A program made the translations under genes and the position numbers. Below are positions 34,071 to 42,557 of a DNA stretch of 58,072 bases, in pieces. Each line of letters begins with the position of its first letter. Within the stretch, counting starts at the first letter, position 1. Origin of the DNA: Lentzea kentuckyensis (lineage in GTDB: Bacteria; Actinomycetota; Actinomycetes; Mycobacteriales; Pseudonocardiaceae); NCBI RefSeq assembly GCF_002150765.1, contig NZ_MUYM01000261.1, positions 1 through 58,072 of the forward strand, in the 5' to 3' direction. Below the pieces are notes generated by a model that saw only the letters and a program-made list of their open reading frames with translations, was not told where the DNA came from and did no database searches.

Positions 34071-34844
34071 CTACGGGTGCATCTTGCGACTGCTCCGGCC
34101 ACTGCTCCAGAACCAGATACCGGCCACGATCAGCGCCAGCACGCCCAACCCGATCAAGCCGTCGGACACACCGCCGGTGTCCTGTTGTTGTTGCTGCTGG
34201 GAGTTCTGCGTGACGACCTGTGGCGCACCACGGGGAGGAGTGGCGGGCGCGGCCGACGACGGCTGCGCGACCAGGGCCAGCGGGATCGCCTCGGTGTCGT
34301 TGAAGTTGACCATCCCGGTCGCCTCCAGCACCGTCATGTGGTCGAGCACGGTGTCCATGCACACCTTGGCGTAGTCACGGATCGCGGTGTTGCGCGTGCC
34401 CGTCCGCACGGTGGCGAGGAACTTGTAGACCACGCCGTGCGCCGCCCGGAGCCGATTGGCGAAGACGCGATCGAACTCAGGACTGCGAGCCGGCGCGGCC
34501 TGCATCTCGTTCAACCAGCCCTGCTGGGACTCGTTGGGCTGCGTGGGCAGCTGCACGTTCAGCGTGCGGGCGAGTTCGACGGTCCGCCGGTCCAGATCGG
34601 CGTGCCCCTCGATCAGGTGCCGGCCGGCCTCCTGCACCAGCGGGTTCGCCGACTTCTCGAGGCCCATCCGCCCGGCGGGGCCCTCCCACAACCCGGCGAG
34701 AGCCACCTTCTGCAACAGGTCGCGCCCGGCCGGCCCCATGGGCCCGAACCGGGTCTGGACGTAGTCGGGACCCAGGTCCTGTTGGGCGAACGCGGACGGG
34801 GCACCGAGCAACATGATCAGCAGGGAGACGAGGAGGATCCGCAT
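34071..34844 (-). CDS. DUF4142 exported membrane protein
   Basis: 257 residues. Signal peptide (MRILLVSLLI to AFA), a helical DUF4142 domain (about 22-195, with long acidic helices around LVQEAGRHLIEGHADLD), a Pro/Gln-rich linker with a polyglutamine run, and one C-terminal membrane segment followed by a short basic tail. DUF4142 is a ferritin-like helical domain of unknown role, found in stress-induced exported proteins. Divergent from a MarR gene, with a palindrome between them. Confidence 0.82.
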   Translation of the reverse strand: MRILLVSLLIMLLGAPSAFAQQDLGPDYVQTRFGPMGPAGRDLLQKVALAGLWEGPAGRMGLEKSANPLVQEAGRHLIEGHADLDRRTVELARTLNVQLPTQPNESQQGWLNEMQAAPARSPEFDRVFANRLRAAHGVVYKFLATVRTGTRNTAIRDYAKVCMDTVLDHMTVLEATGMVNFNDTEAIPLALVAQPSSAAPATPPRGAPQVVTQNSQQQQQQDTGGVSDGLIGLGVLALIVAGIWFWSSGRSSRKMHP

Positions 34845-34880
34845 GCCGAGAGGTACGGACAGACGGCAACACGCCGACCG

Positions 34881-34893
34881 TTGCACAGTGCAA
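34881..34893. promoter_or_regulatory. Candidate MarR operator
   Basis: TTGCAC-A-GTGCAA is a perfect 6-bp dyad with one central base in the 96-bp divergent region between the DUF4142 and MarR genes, at the position expected for an operator controlling both. Confidence 0.5.
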
Positions 34894-34940
34894 TGTTTAT
34901 CGTTTCGTTATCTTGAGCGACGCCCTGTAGAACTAACGGG

Positions 34941-35426
34941 GTGAGCGATGTCGACGACCTGACCGACGCGGTCCTCACCGCGTCCCGCCTGCTGATCGCC
35001 GTGTCGGCACGCTCGCTCGCCGCCGTCGAGGAGACGCTCACGCTGCCGCAACTGCGCATGGTCGTGCTCCTCGACAGCCGCGGCCCGATGAAGCTCACCG
35101 CGCTCGCCGACCTCCTGGAGGTCAACCCGTCGACCGCGAAGCGCATGATCGACCGGCTGATCACGTCCGGCATGGTCGACCGCGAGCCGAACCCGGTCAC
35201 GAAACGCGAGGTCGTCGTCGTGGTCACCGAGGAAGGCCGCCGCGTCGTGGGCCAGGTGATGGCCCGGCGCCGAGCCGAGATCAGCAGGATCGTGGCGCGG
35301 ATGCCGGAACACCTGCGGCACGGCCTGGTCGAGGCGCTGACCGCGTTCACCGAGGCCGGTGGCGAACCCCGCTGGTCAGCCCGTGACGAGGCGCCGGAAC
35401 GGATCCCGGCCCCTCCTACCGCGTAG
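34941..35426 (+). CDS. MarR-family regulator
   Basis: 161 residues from a GTG start. The winged helix includes KLTALADLLEVNPSTAKRMIDRLITSGMVDRE and the beta-wing TKREVVVVVTEEG. It is a typical dimeric repressor of the SlyA/MarR class, likely acting on the TTGCAC dyad upstream and on the divergent DUF4142 gene. An alanine/proline-rich tail ends the protein. Confidence 0.88.
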   Translation: MSDVDDLTDAVLTASRLLIAVSARSLAAVEETLTLPQLRMVVLLDSRGPMKLTALADLLEVNPSTAKRMIDRLITSGMVDREPNPVTKREVVVVVTEEGRRVVGQVMARRRAEISRIVARMPEHLRHGLVEALTAFTEAGGEPRWSARDEAPERIPAPPTA

Positions 35427-35444
35427 CGCCCAGCGAGTTCACGA

Positions 35445-36011
35445 TCAGATCTCGCCCGGGAACGGGTGCCGGACCGCGAACTCGGCCGCGGTCATTCCGA
35501 ACAGCACCACGTCGTGATGGCGGCCGGCGAAGAACTCGTGGTCGCGCAGCCTGCCCTCCTCGGTGAAACCGAGCTTGCGGTGGAACGCGAGAGAGGGCTC
35601 GTTGAACGCCCACACGCTCGCCTCGCACTTGTGGAACCGCCGCTCGCCGAACATGAAGTTCAGCAGCAGCGGCACCGCGTCCGACCCGTAACCGCGTCCT
35701 TTGTGCTCGGGATTGATGCCGATGCCGTAGCCGAACCGCCCGGCCCGATGGTCCGTCAAGAACGTTCCCACCGTGCCGACGAGCGCACCGTCCTCGATCG
35801 ACTCGATCGCCAGGTTGACCTGATCGTCTTCCACCGGCTTGACCGCGGCCTTCTGCGCGTACTCGCGGTGCCGGGCGGCCGACCACGGTGGATGGATCTT
35901 GTCCCCCCTTCGCATGTCGGCGGTGTTCTCCTCGCGCTTCGCCAGCGCTTCCCAGTCCTCCGGTTCGATGCCACGCAACCGGACGCGTTCTCCCACCCAG
36001 GCAGAGCTCAT
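35445..36011 (-). CDS. GNAT-family N-acetyltransferase
   Basis: 188 residues from MSSAWVGERVRLR; an upstream TTG is rejected because it lies in the lexA control region. The acetyl-CoA loop is GINPEHKGRGYGSDA (RGYGS), and WAFNEPSLAFHRKLGFTEEGRLRD is typical of RimJ/RimL-like acetyltransferases. It probably acetylates a small amine or protein N-terminus. It is divergent from lexA and its promoter may overlap the SOS box. Confidence 0.87.
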   Translation of the reverse strand: MSSAWVGERVRLRGIEPEDWEALAKREENTADMRRGDKIHPPWSAARHREYAQKAAVKPVEDDQVNLAIESIEDGALVGTVGTFLTDHRAGRFGYGIGINPEHKGRGYGSDAVPLLLNFMFGERRFHKCEASVWAFNEPSLAFHRKLGFTEEGRLRDHEFFAGRHHDVVLFGMTAAEFAVRHPFPGEI

Positions 36012-36023
36012 CGGGTGATCAAA

Positions 36024-36062
36024 CGACCACCCGTTCGTGTCCGGCAACCGGATTACTACTAT
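36024..36062 (+). promoter_or_regulatory. SOS box and leaderless lexA promoter
   Basis: CGACC-ACCC-GTTCG (36024-36037) differs by one base from the actinobacterial LexA site CGAAC-N4-GTTCG. It overlaps a -35 (TTCGTG 36034-36039) that is 17 bp from a -10 (TACTAT 36057-36062). The predicted first base coincides with GTG 36070, so lexA appears autoregulated and leaderless. Confidence 0.72.
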
Positions 36063-36069
36063 CAGCCCG

Positions 36070-36726
36070 GTGACCGCCTACGACGATCTTGAGCTCGACA
36101 CGACGGTGCTGCCGGAACGCCAGCAGAGGATCCTGGTCGCCATCCGCGACTGGGTGGTCGAACACGGCTACTCCCCCAGCACGCGCGAGATCGGCGAGGC
36201 GGTCGGCCTGAAGTCGTCCTCCAGCGTGTCCAGGCACCTGTCCGCGTTGGAGGACAGGGGTTTCCTGAAGCGCGGCTCCTCGGTGACGCGGCCGATGGAC
36301 GTGCGCGTCTTCCTCACCGGCGCCCCTTCGGCCGGCCAGGTGTCCGACGACTCGATCTCCGTGCCCGTCGTCGGTGACATCGCCGCCGGTACGCCGATCT
36401 CCGCTGTGGAGCACGTGGACGACGTGCTGAACCTGCCGCGCGGACTGGTCGGCCGTGGCAGCAACGTGTTCGCACTGCGCGTGCGCGGTGACTCGATGAT
36501 CGAGGCCGCGATCTGCGACGGCGACATGGTCGTCGTGCGGCAGACGCACGAGGCCTACAACGGGCAGATCGTCGCCGCCATGATCGAGGAAGAGGCGACG
36601 GTCAAGGTCTACCAGCGTCGCAACGGCCACGTGTACCTGGAGCCGCGCAACCCCGACTACCCGGTGATCGACGGCGACAAGGCCGTGATCCTCGGCATCG
36701 TGGTCTCGGTTCTGCGCAGTGTGTGA
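36070..36726 (+). CDS. lexA: LexA repressor
   Basis: 218 residues. The N-terminal winged helix (LPERQQRILVAIRDWV, SPSTREIGEAVGLKSSSSV) is followed by the self-cleavage domain: scissile Ala106-Gly107 in VGDIAAGTPI, Ser142 in RGDSMI and Lys179 in ATVKVY. It represses DNA-damage genes and is inactivated when RecA filaments promote its cleavage. GTG 36070 is chosen over GTG 36037, which lies within the SOS box. It is divergent from a GNAT gene and convergent with the nucleotidyltransferase, 14 bp apart. Confidence 0.93.
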   Translation: MTAYDDLELDTTVLPERQQRILVAIRDWVVEHGYSPSTREIGEAVGLKSSSSVSRHLSALEDRGFLKRGSSVTRPMDVRVFLTGAPSAGQVSDDSISVPVVGDIAAGTPISAVEHVDDVLNLPRGLVGRGSNVFALRVRGDSMIEAAICDGDMVVVRQTHEAYNGQIVAAMIEEEATVKVYQRRNGHVYLEPRNPDYPVIDGDKAVILGIVVSVLRSV

Positions 36727-36740
36727 CCAAGGCACAGTTT

Positions 36741-38264
36741 CTAGCGAAGTGCCGCCGCGATCCGTTGCAGGAGAACCGGTTCGTCGGCCTTCGTGACCGG
36801 CAGCTCGGTCGGCGCGTTGTCCCAGTCGACGTGGTCCAGCCCGAGCACGGACTTCCGGTCGAAGTCGACTGCGCGGTCACCGAGCTCCGGCCGCAGCAGG
36901 TCGATGACGAGACCGGTGTCCACAGTGGTGTGCTGGGCGAGCAGGGCGGCGTCGTAGAGGTCCTTGGCCTGCGGGTAGCCGTCCGTCGCGAGCCACTGGA
37001 GCTTCCAGGCGAGGGACAGCTCCTGGTTCGCGGCGAGCAGGGTCGTGCCGGCGACCTCGACGGGTTCCGGCGCGATCGGCAGTTCCTCGTTGAACACCAG
37101 GTCGATCTGGACGGAACCGTCCGGCAGGCCCTCGACCTCGAACGGGACCACGATCCGCCGTCCTGGCACGCGCTCGTAGGTCCAGATGTGCTCGGTCTGG
37201 GCCCCGGCCGCCCACAGGCCAGGACCGGGATCCGCGGCCATGGCCTCGATGAGGTCGTCGATCAGCTGTTGCGCCTGCGGGCTCTCGAACGCGAGGTGGC
37301 GCGGCGTGACCACGAAGTCGAGGTCGCCGGGCTCCCGCGCGACGTCGCCGAACCACGCCCGCATCACGACGCTGCCGCGCAGCACCAGGTTCTCGCGCCA
37401 GCCTGACGTCCCGATCAGGTGCAGGACGTGCGCCATCGCCCTGCGGCGCGCGTCCAGCCACCGCGCGCCGTCGGCGGGGTCGCCGAACCTCGGGTCGCCG
37501 CCGCGGAAGGCGTGGTCGAACTGCTTCAGGGCCGGGTCGAACACCGCGCGTTGCGTGATGTCCTGTCCCGGTTTGATCTCCAGCGGGTGGAAGGTCGAGG
37601 GGAATCCCCGCACCCAGCGCGGCGCCTGGCGCAGCCGCTCGTCCTGGCTGCGGCTGGACTTGCCGTGGATCCAGCCGTTGTCGAGGTGCAGCGCGTCGTC
37701 GTCGACGACGAACTCCTCCTCGACCTCCAGCACCTCGAACTCTTCGAGGGCACCGAGCAAGGCCCGCAGCCTCGACTTGGCCGTCTCGCGTCCGACCCCG
37801 AAGCACCGCTGCGTGATGAACCGCTCCTGCGAGCCGTCGTCGTACTTCCGGCGGGCGTTGCGCGACACGTGCGCGTCGTGCCCGTCGACCGCCTTGAAGA
37901 CGCGGGCGTGCCAGTCGTACCACGTCCCGGTCATCAGGACTTTGACGTGGTGCTCGAAGTACCGCGCGGGATCGGCCTCGTCGTCGGTCCGCGGCACGCC
38001 GTCGTTCCACGGCGCCGCCTCGATCTTCACCCGCAGCAGGTGCAGCTCGGCCTCGAACAGCCGCGCGCGCCAGCCCTCGGCCACCGCCCGGACGTCGTCG
38101 ATGCTGCCGGTGCACCCGATCGTCAGCATCGGCTGCGACGGCACGTCACCGCGCTGCAGTTCGATGTGGCTGAACTTGAGCCCGTGGCGCTCGGCGAACT
38201 CCCCCAGTTCGTCGACCTGCCACTCCGACCCGGTCAGATGCAGCTCGAACTCGCCCGCGTACAT
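36741..38264 (-). CDS. AbiEii-type nucleotidyltransferase with large unrecognised N-terminal domain
   Basis: 507 residues. The C-terminal half (about 275-507) has the nucleotidyltransferase core RGSVVMRAWFGD (Gly297, Ser298) followed by GDLDFVV (Asp314, Asp316), as in AbiEii/AbiGii toxins. The N-terminal 270 residues (FELHLTGSEW, HHVKVLMTG, HVSRNARRK, FITQRCFGVG) form one or two domains I do not recognise. Usual AbiEii toxins have about 300 residues and an AbiEi antitoxin; no antitoxin gene is adjacent. GGGGGAGGTC gives a strong start. It may modify RNA or a nucleotide; this is inferred. Confidence 0.75.
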   Translation of the reverse strand: MYAGEFELHLTGSEWQVDELGEFAERHGLKFSHIELQRGDVPSQPMLTIGCTGSIDDVRAVAEGWRARLFEAELHLLRVKIEAAPWNDGVPRTDDEADPARYFEHHVKVLMTGTWYDWHARVFKAVDGHDAHVSRNARRKYDDGSQERFITQRCFGVGRETAKSRLRALLGALEEFEVLEVEEEFVVDDDALHLDNGWIHGKSSRSQDERLRQAPRWVRGFPSTFHPLEIKPGQDITQRAVFDPALKQFDHAFRGGDPRFGDPADGARWLDARRRAMAHVLHLIGTSGWRENLVLRGSVVMRAWFGDVAREPGDLDFVVTPRHLAFESPQAQQLIDDLIEAMAADPGPGLWAAGAQTEHIWTYERVPGRRIVVPFEVEGLPDGSVQIDLVFNEELPIAPEPVEVAGTTLLAANQELSLAWKLQWLATDGYPQAKDLYDAALLAQHTTVDTGLVIDLLRPELGDRAVDFDRKSVLGLDHVDWDNAPTELPVTKADEPVLLQRIAAALR

Positions 38265-38292
38265 GACCTCCCCCTCTGCGAAGGGGCTGACC

Positions 38293-39600
38293 CTAACCGA
38301 GCATCACCTGCAGCACACACAACAAATACAGCAGCACCGGCCCGCGGCCCAGCTGCAGGACCAGCCCGATCGGCACCGGCCCGAGCACCCCGAAGTCGAT
38401 CGCGGCGACGCCGTAGTCGAGCGGCGGCCGCGTCGCGATCCGGTACACCACGGCGACGGCCCCGGCGGCGGACACCGCGCCGTTGAGCCAGGAGACGTGC
38501 GGCGTGAACGGCACGGTCGCCACGCACCACACCACGGCGCCCACGACCGGCACCACGAGATGCGCGAGCCGCAGGAACCCGTCCGGCACCCCCAGCATCC
38601 GGCGGATCGCCGCGGACCGGCACACGACCTTGAGCCCGGCAGCCAGGCGATCGGTGGCGACGAAAGCCGCGAGCAGGTGCACCGCCGGCACCCAGTCGAC
38701 CTCACCACCGAGTGCCACCAGCGCGGGCAACGGCAGCAACCCCGCCCAGACGAGCAGCGCGTTCGGTGCTCGCCGGGCACGCAACACGTCCGTCCACACC
38801 AGCACGGTCAGCCGGGATCCGCGCAGCCGTGCCGAACGAACACGACCGAGCAGCCGCGCCCGGCGTTCCGCCAGGATCGCGCCCAGCAACGCCAGGTCGA
38901 GCCACGCCACCGACACCCGCACCACCGCGGCGAGCGAGGCTCCAGCAGCGAGGTCCGCACGGTTCAGCCGCCGCAACGACAACCCCGCGATCAGGGCGAG
39001 CACCACCGACACCGGCACCAGCCAGACCGCGTCGAACACGAGGAGCTCGCTCGGCTGCGGCAACAACGCGATCACCGCCACTCCGGCCAGCACGCTCAAC
39101 CAGCCCTGCGGGCGCACCCGGCCGCGTTGCAGCACGACGGCACCCGCCACGACCCCCAGGCCGGCCATCGCGGCGCCCGCGAACACCAGCGGCCCCGGCT
39201 GCGCGGTCGACCCCACCACGCCGAACACGACGGCGGGCCACACCGCGCCCACGGCCGCGCCGAACCCGAGCAGGCCGAGGAAGCGGGGCATCAGCAAGGC
39301 GGTCCGGTCCACCGGCGAGCTCAGCACCCAGAACATCCGGTCGCGGCCCGCGAAGACCGGCCCGAACGCCAGCAACACCTTGAGCAGCACCACCGCCGCC
39401 AGCACGGACAGCCACAGCGCGGTCCAGTCGCTGGCGCCCTCGTGCCCGGTCTTCTGCAACCCCTTGAACGCGACGCCCCAGCCGACCGCGCCCACGATCG
39501 CCGCGCTGACCAGCCGCTCGTAGAGGCGGGCGACCCGGAACCGCCACGGTGGCGGCGGACGCCTCAACCTGCGGCGAACCTGGCCCGCGGTGGGCGTCAC
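38293..39600 (-). CDS. ABC exporter membrane subunit (ABC-2/DUF6297-like)
   Basis: 435 residues from a GTG start, with about 12 hydrophobic segments and little charged loop sequence. It begins inside the stop of the ATPase gene (GTGA), so the two are one transporter. It belongs to a loosely conserved group of large actinobacterial ABC permeases. The substrate is unknown; the pair could export a lipid, a peptide or a drug. Confidence 0.75.
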   Translation of the reverse strand: MTPTAGQVRRRLRRPPPPWRFRVARLYERLVSAAIVGAVGWGVAFKGLQKTGHEGASDWTALWLSVLAAVVLLKVLLAFGPVFAGRDRMFWVLSSPVDRTALLMPRFLGLLGFGAAVGAVWPAVVFGVVGSTAQPGPLVFAGAAMAGLGVVAGAVVLQRGRVRPQGWLSVLAGVAVIALLPQPSELLVFDAVWLVPVSVVLALIAGLSLRRLNRADLAAGASLAAVVRVSVAWLDLALLGAILAERRARLLGRVRSARLRGSRLTVLVWTDVLRARRAPNALLVWAGLLPLPALVALGGEVDWVPAVHLLAAFVATDRLAAGLKVVCRSAAIRRMLGVPDGFLRLAHLVVPVVGAVVWCVATVPFTPHVSWLNGAVSAAGAVAVVYRIATRPPLDYGVAAIDFGVLGPVPIGLVLQLGRGPVLLYLLCVLQVMLG

Positions 39601-40208
39601 AGGAGCACCGAACGGTCGGCGACCGCCTCGACGAGATCCCGGTCGTGCGAGGCGAACACCACGGTCACCCCGGCCGCCTTCTCCGCCTTCAGCCGCTCAC
39701 GCAGCCACGTGCGTCCCTGCGTGTCGAGCCGTTGTTCCGGCTCGTCCAGCACCAGCAGACCGCGGGGCCGCACGAAGCACGCGGCGAGGCCCAGCCGGTG
39801 CCGCTGCCCGCTCGACAACGTGGGCGGCAGCTGGTCGCGCACCTCGGACAGCCCCAGCTCGTCCAGCGCGTCGAGCACCTCACGTTCGGGCTCCGGCGTG
39901 CCGTGCAGCCAGGCGACCAGCCGCAGGTGCTCCACCACGGACACGTCCGGGAAGTAGTCCGCGTCGTCCAGCAGCGACGCGGTCAGCGCGCGGAACGACA
40001 CGGAGGCCTCGTCGCGCACCACCCCGTCGACCAGCACCTCGCCCGTGTCCGGGGTCTCCGCGCCGACCAGGCACTTGAGCAGAGTGGACTTGCCGGAACC
40101 GTTGCGGCCCTCGATCGCCACGGCCTCTCCCGCGGCGACGGTGAAGCGGAGGCCTGCGAACACGGGGTCGTCGCCATAGCTCTTGCGGAGATCCCGCACC
40201 TCAAGCAT
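39597..40208 (-). CDS. ABC transporter ATP-binding protein
   Basis: 203 residues. Walker A GRNGSGKST (34-42), signature LSSGQ, Walker B LLVLDEP and the switch His in FASHD. It is slightly short, ending soon after the switch region, as in CcmA-like and other exporter ATPases. It overlaps the permease gene by 4 bp. It is divergent from the LLM monooxygenase operon. Confidence 0.9.
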   Translation of the reverse strand: MLEVRDLRKSYGDDPVFAGLRFTVAAGEAVAIEGRNGSGKSTLLKCLVGAETPDTGEVLVDGVVRDEASVSFRALTASLLDDADYFPDVSVVEHLRLVAWLHGTPEPEREVLDALDELGLSEVRDQLPPTLSSGQRHRLGLAACFVRPRGLLVLDEPEQRLDTQGRTWLRERLKAEKAAGVTVVFASHDRDLVEAVADRSVLL

Positions 40209-40247
40209 GTGATCAGCCTAGTGGGAATAGTTCGGGAGCCGGTGCGT

Positions 40248-40267
40248 TAAAGTAGATGCAAACGCAT
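40248..40267 (+). promoter_or_regulatory. Promoter and dyad of the LLM-MarR-reductase operon
   Basis: A -10-like TAAAGT (40248-40253) is directly followed by the dyad ATGC-AAAC-GCAT (40256-40267). The MarR gene within the operon is the likely ligand, making this an autoregulatory operator. Confidence 0.5.
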
Positions 40268-40297
40268 AGATCTCAGCGACAGAAGGAGGCGGGTGCC

Positions 40298-41455
40298 GTG
40301 CAGTTCGGAGTGTTCTCGGTGAGCGACATCACCAGGGACCCGGTGAGCGGCGAGACCCCCAGCGAGGCCGAGCGCATCGACGCGATCGTGCAGATCGCCG
40401 AGAAGGCCGAGGAAGTGGGACTGGACGTGTTCGCGATCGGCGAGCACCACAACCCGCCGTTCTTCTCGTCCGCGCCCACCACGTTGCTCGCCCACATCGC
40501 GGCGAGGACCAAGAGGCTGATCGTCAGCACCGCGACGACGCTGATCACCACCAACGACCCGGTGCGCATCGCCGAGGAGTACGCGATGCTGCAGCACCTG
40601 TCGAAGGGTCGCATGGACCTGATGCTGGGCCGCGGCAACACCGCGCCGGTCTACCCGTGGTTCGGCGCGGACATCCGGCAGAGCCTGCCGATGGCGCTGG
40701 AGAACTACAACCTCCTGCACCGGTTGTGGCGCGAGGACGTGGTGGACTGGGAAGGCAAGTTCCGCACGCCTCTGCAGGGATTCACCAGCACCCCGCGGCC
40801 GCTGGACGACCTGCCGCCGTTCGTGTGGCACGGCTCGATCCGCACGCCGGAGATCGCCGAGCAGGCCGCCTTCTACGGGGACGGCTTCTTCGCGAACAAC
40901 ATCTTCTGGCCGAATGAGCACTACATGCGGCTGATCAAGTTCTACCGCCAGCGGTACGCGCACTACGGCCACGGCACGGAGAAGCAGGCCATCGTCGGTC
41001 TCGGCGGCCAGGCCTACATCGCCAAGCGGTCGCAGGACGCGATCAAGGAGTTCCGCCCGTACTTCAACGAGGCTCCCGTCTACGGCCACGGGCCGAAGAT
41101 GGAGGACTTCATGGAGATGACGCCGCTGTCGGTCGGCAGCCCGCAGGAGGTCATCGACAAGACGCTGACCTTCCGCGAGCACTTCGGCGACTACCAGCGC
41201 CAGATGTTCCTGATGGACCACGCCGGCCTGCCGCTCAAGACCGTGCTCAACCAGCTCGACCTGCTGGGCGAGGAGGTGGTTCCGGTGCTGCGCAAGGAGA
41301 TCGAGGCGCGCCAGGACCCGGAGACGGCCAAGCCGCCGACGCATGCGGTGCGACTGAAGGAGAAGTACGGCGACCAGCCGGCCCGTCAGCCCAGGCCGAA
41401 CGCCAACCGGGGTGACAACGTCACGGGTGGCTCGCCGTACCAGGACTCTGAATGA
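40298..41455 (+). CDS. LLM-class FMN-dependent monooxygenase, CE1758-type
   Basis: 385 residues from GTG, set by GAAGGAGG eight bases upstream. The luciferase-like barrel shows VGLDVFAIGEHHNPPF, STATTLITTNDPVRIAEEYAMLQHLSKGR and GRGNTAPVYPWFG. This subgroup is found beside a dedicated FMN reductase, as here, and uses reduced FMN and oxygen to oxidise an unknown organic substrate. It forms a three-gene overlapping operon with MarR and the reductase (ATGA junctions). The C-terminal 30 residues are a polar tail. Confidence 0.87.
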   Translation: MQFGVFSVSDITRDPVSGETPSEAERIDAIVQIAEKAEEVGLDVFAIGEHHNPPFFSSAPTTLLAHIAARTKRLIVSTATTLITTNDPVRIAEEYAMLQHLSKGRMDLMLGRGNTAPVYPWFGADIRQSLPMALENYNLLHRLWREDVVDWEGKFRTPLQGFTSTPRPLDDLPPFVWHGSIRTPEIAEQAAFYGDGFFANNIFWPNEHYMRLIKFYRQRYAHYGHGTEKQAIVGLGGQAYIAKRSQDAIKEFRPYFNEAPVYGHGPKMEDFMEMTPLSVGSPQEVIDKTLTFREHFGDYQRQMFLMDHAGLPLKTVLNQLDLLGEEVVPVLRKEIEARQDPETAKPPTHAVRLKEKYGDQPARQPRPNANRGDNVTGGSPYQDSE

Positions 41456-41877
41456 CTCGTGCCAACGAGGCGTGGGAGTCCCTGATGAGGGCCTACGCCG
41501 TGCTGATGAAGCAGTTCAACGCGGAGGACGTCTGGGGCGACCTGACGATGCGCGAGTACGACGTCCTCTACACGTTGTCCAAGTGCGACAGTCCACTTCG
41601 GATGAGTGAGCTGAACCGCCACGTGCTGCTGAGTCAGCCCGCCCTGTCCCGCATGGTCGACCGCCTGGTCGACCGCGGGCTGGTCGAACGCTGCCAGGAC
41701 CCCGGTGACCGCCGGGGTGTGCGTCTCTCGCTCACCCCGGCCGGCCGCAGCACCCAGCGGGAGATCGGCCGCCCGCACGCCCGCAGCGTCACGCGCGCCC
41801 TGAGCGTGCTGACGCCGGAAGAACTCGCACAGCTCGCCGCAATCACCGCCAAACTCGCGGAGAACGAGGAGAAATGA
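41452..41877 (+). CDS. MarR-family regulator
   Basis: 141 residues. Helix-turn-helix LRMSELNRHVLLSQPALSRMVDRLVDRGLVER, wing DPGDRRGVRLSLTPAG. It starts in the stop of the monooxygenase gene (ATGA) and ends in the start of the reductase gene (ATGA), so all three proteins are made in step. It likely binds the ATGCAAACGCAT dyad in front of the operon and is released by the monooxygenase substrate. Confidence 0.9.
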   Translation: MTRANEAWESLMRAYAVLMKQFNAEDVWGDLTMREYDVLYTLSKCDSPLRMSELNRHVLLSQPALSRMVDRLVDRGLVERCQDPGDRRGVRLSLTPAGRSTQREIGRPHARSVTRALSVLTPEELAQLAAITAKLAENEEK

Positions 41878-42557
41878 CCAGCCAGCCCCAGTCTTCGACA
41901 CAGCTTCAGCTCGTCCTGGTGTCGGCCGGCACGAGCGACCCGTCGTCGACGCGCCTGCTCGCCGACCGCGTCTCCCAGCGCGTGGCGACGCTCGGGCTCC
42001 AGAAGGAGCTCACCGTGGGCATCAAGACGATCGAGCTGCGCGAGCTGGCGAGCGAGATCGCGAACGCGTTGGTGTCCAACCACATCGGCCCCAAGCTGCA
42101 GCAGGCGATCACAGCCCTGCAGCACGCCGACGGCATCGTCGCGAGCACGCCCGTCTACAAGGCGGGGGCGAGCGGGCTGTTCACGTCGTTCTTCCAGATC
42201 CTGGACAACGACCTGCTGATCGCGAAGCCCGTCGTGCTCGCCGCGACCGCAGGCACCGCCCGGCACGCGCTCGTGGTCGACGACCAGATGCGCGGCCTGT
42301 TCGCCTATCTGCGGACCGTCGTGGTGCCGACGTCGCTGTTCGCCGCGACCGAGGACTGGACGGACCCCGGGCTGAACAAGCGCATCGACCGCGCCGCCCT
42401 CGAACTGGTCGCGCTGATGGCCTCCGGGTTCGAGAAGACCGTGCGCGACGAGTCGTGGGGGCGCTACCAGCACGAGTTCGGCAGCGCGGGCGGCACCGAG
42501 CTGTCGATCGACCTCGACTCCGACCTGATGCGGCTGGCCGCGGGCGGTCAGGCGTAG
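41874..42557 (+). CDS. NADPH-dependent FMN reductase, CE1759-type
   Basis: 227 residues. Flavodoxin-like fold with VLVSAGTSDPSSTRLLADRV at the phosphate loop and GIVASTPVYKAGASGLFTSFF as in SsuE/MsuE reductases. It supplies reduced FMN to the co-encoded LLM monooxygenase. Its last 10 bases overlap the end of the convergent ABC permease gene. Confidence 0.88.
   Translation: MTSQPQSSTQLQLVLVSAGTSDPSSTRLLADRVSQRVATLGLQKELTVGIKTIELRELASEIANALVSNHIGPKLQQAITALQHADGIVASTPVYKAGASGLFTSFFQILDNDLLIAKPVVLAATAGTARHALVVDDQMRGLFAYLRTVVVPTSLFAATEDWTDPGLNKRIDRAALELVALMASGFEKTVRDESWGRYQHEFGSAGGTELSIDLDSDLMRLAAGGQA

Noticed and set aside
36037..36069. GTG 36037 as the lexA start
   Set aside because: It lies inside the SOS box and upstream of the predicted transcript start.
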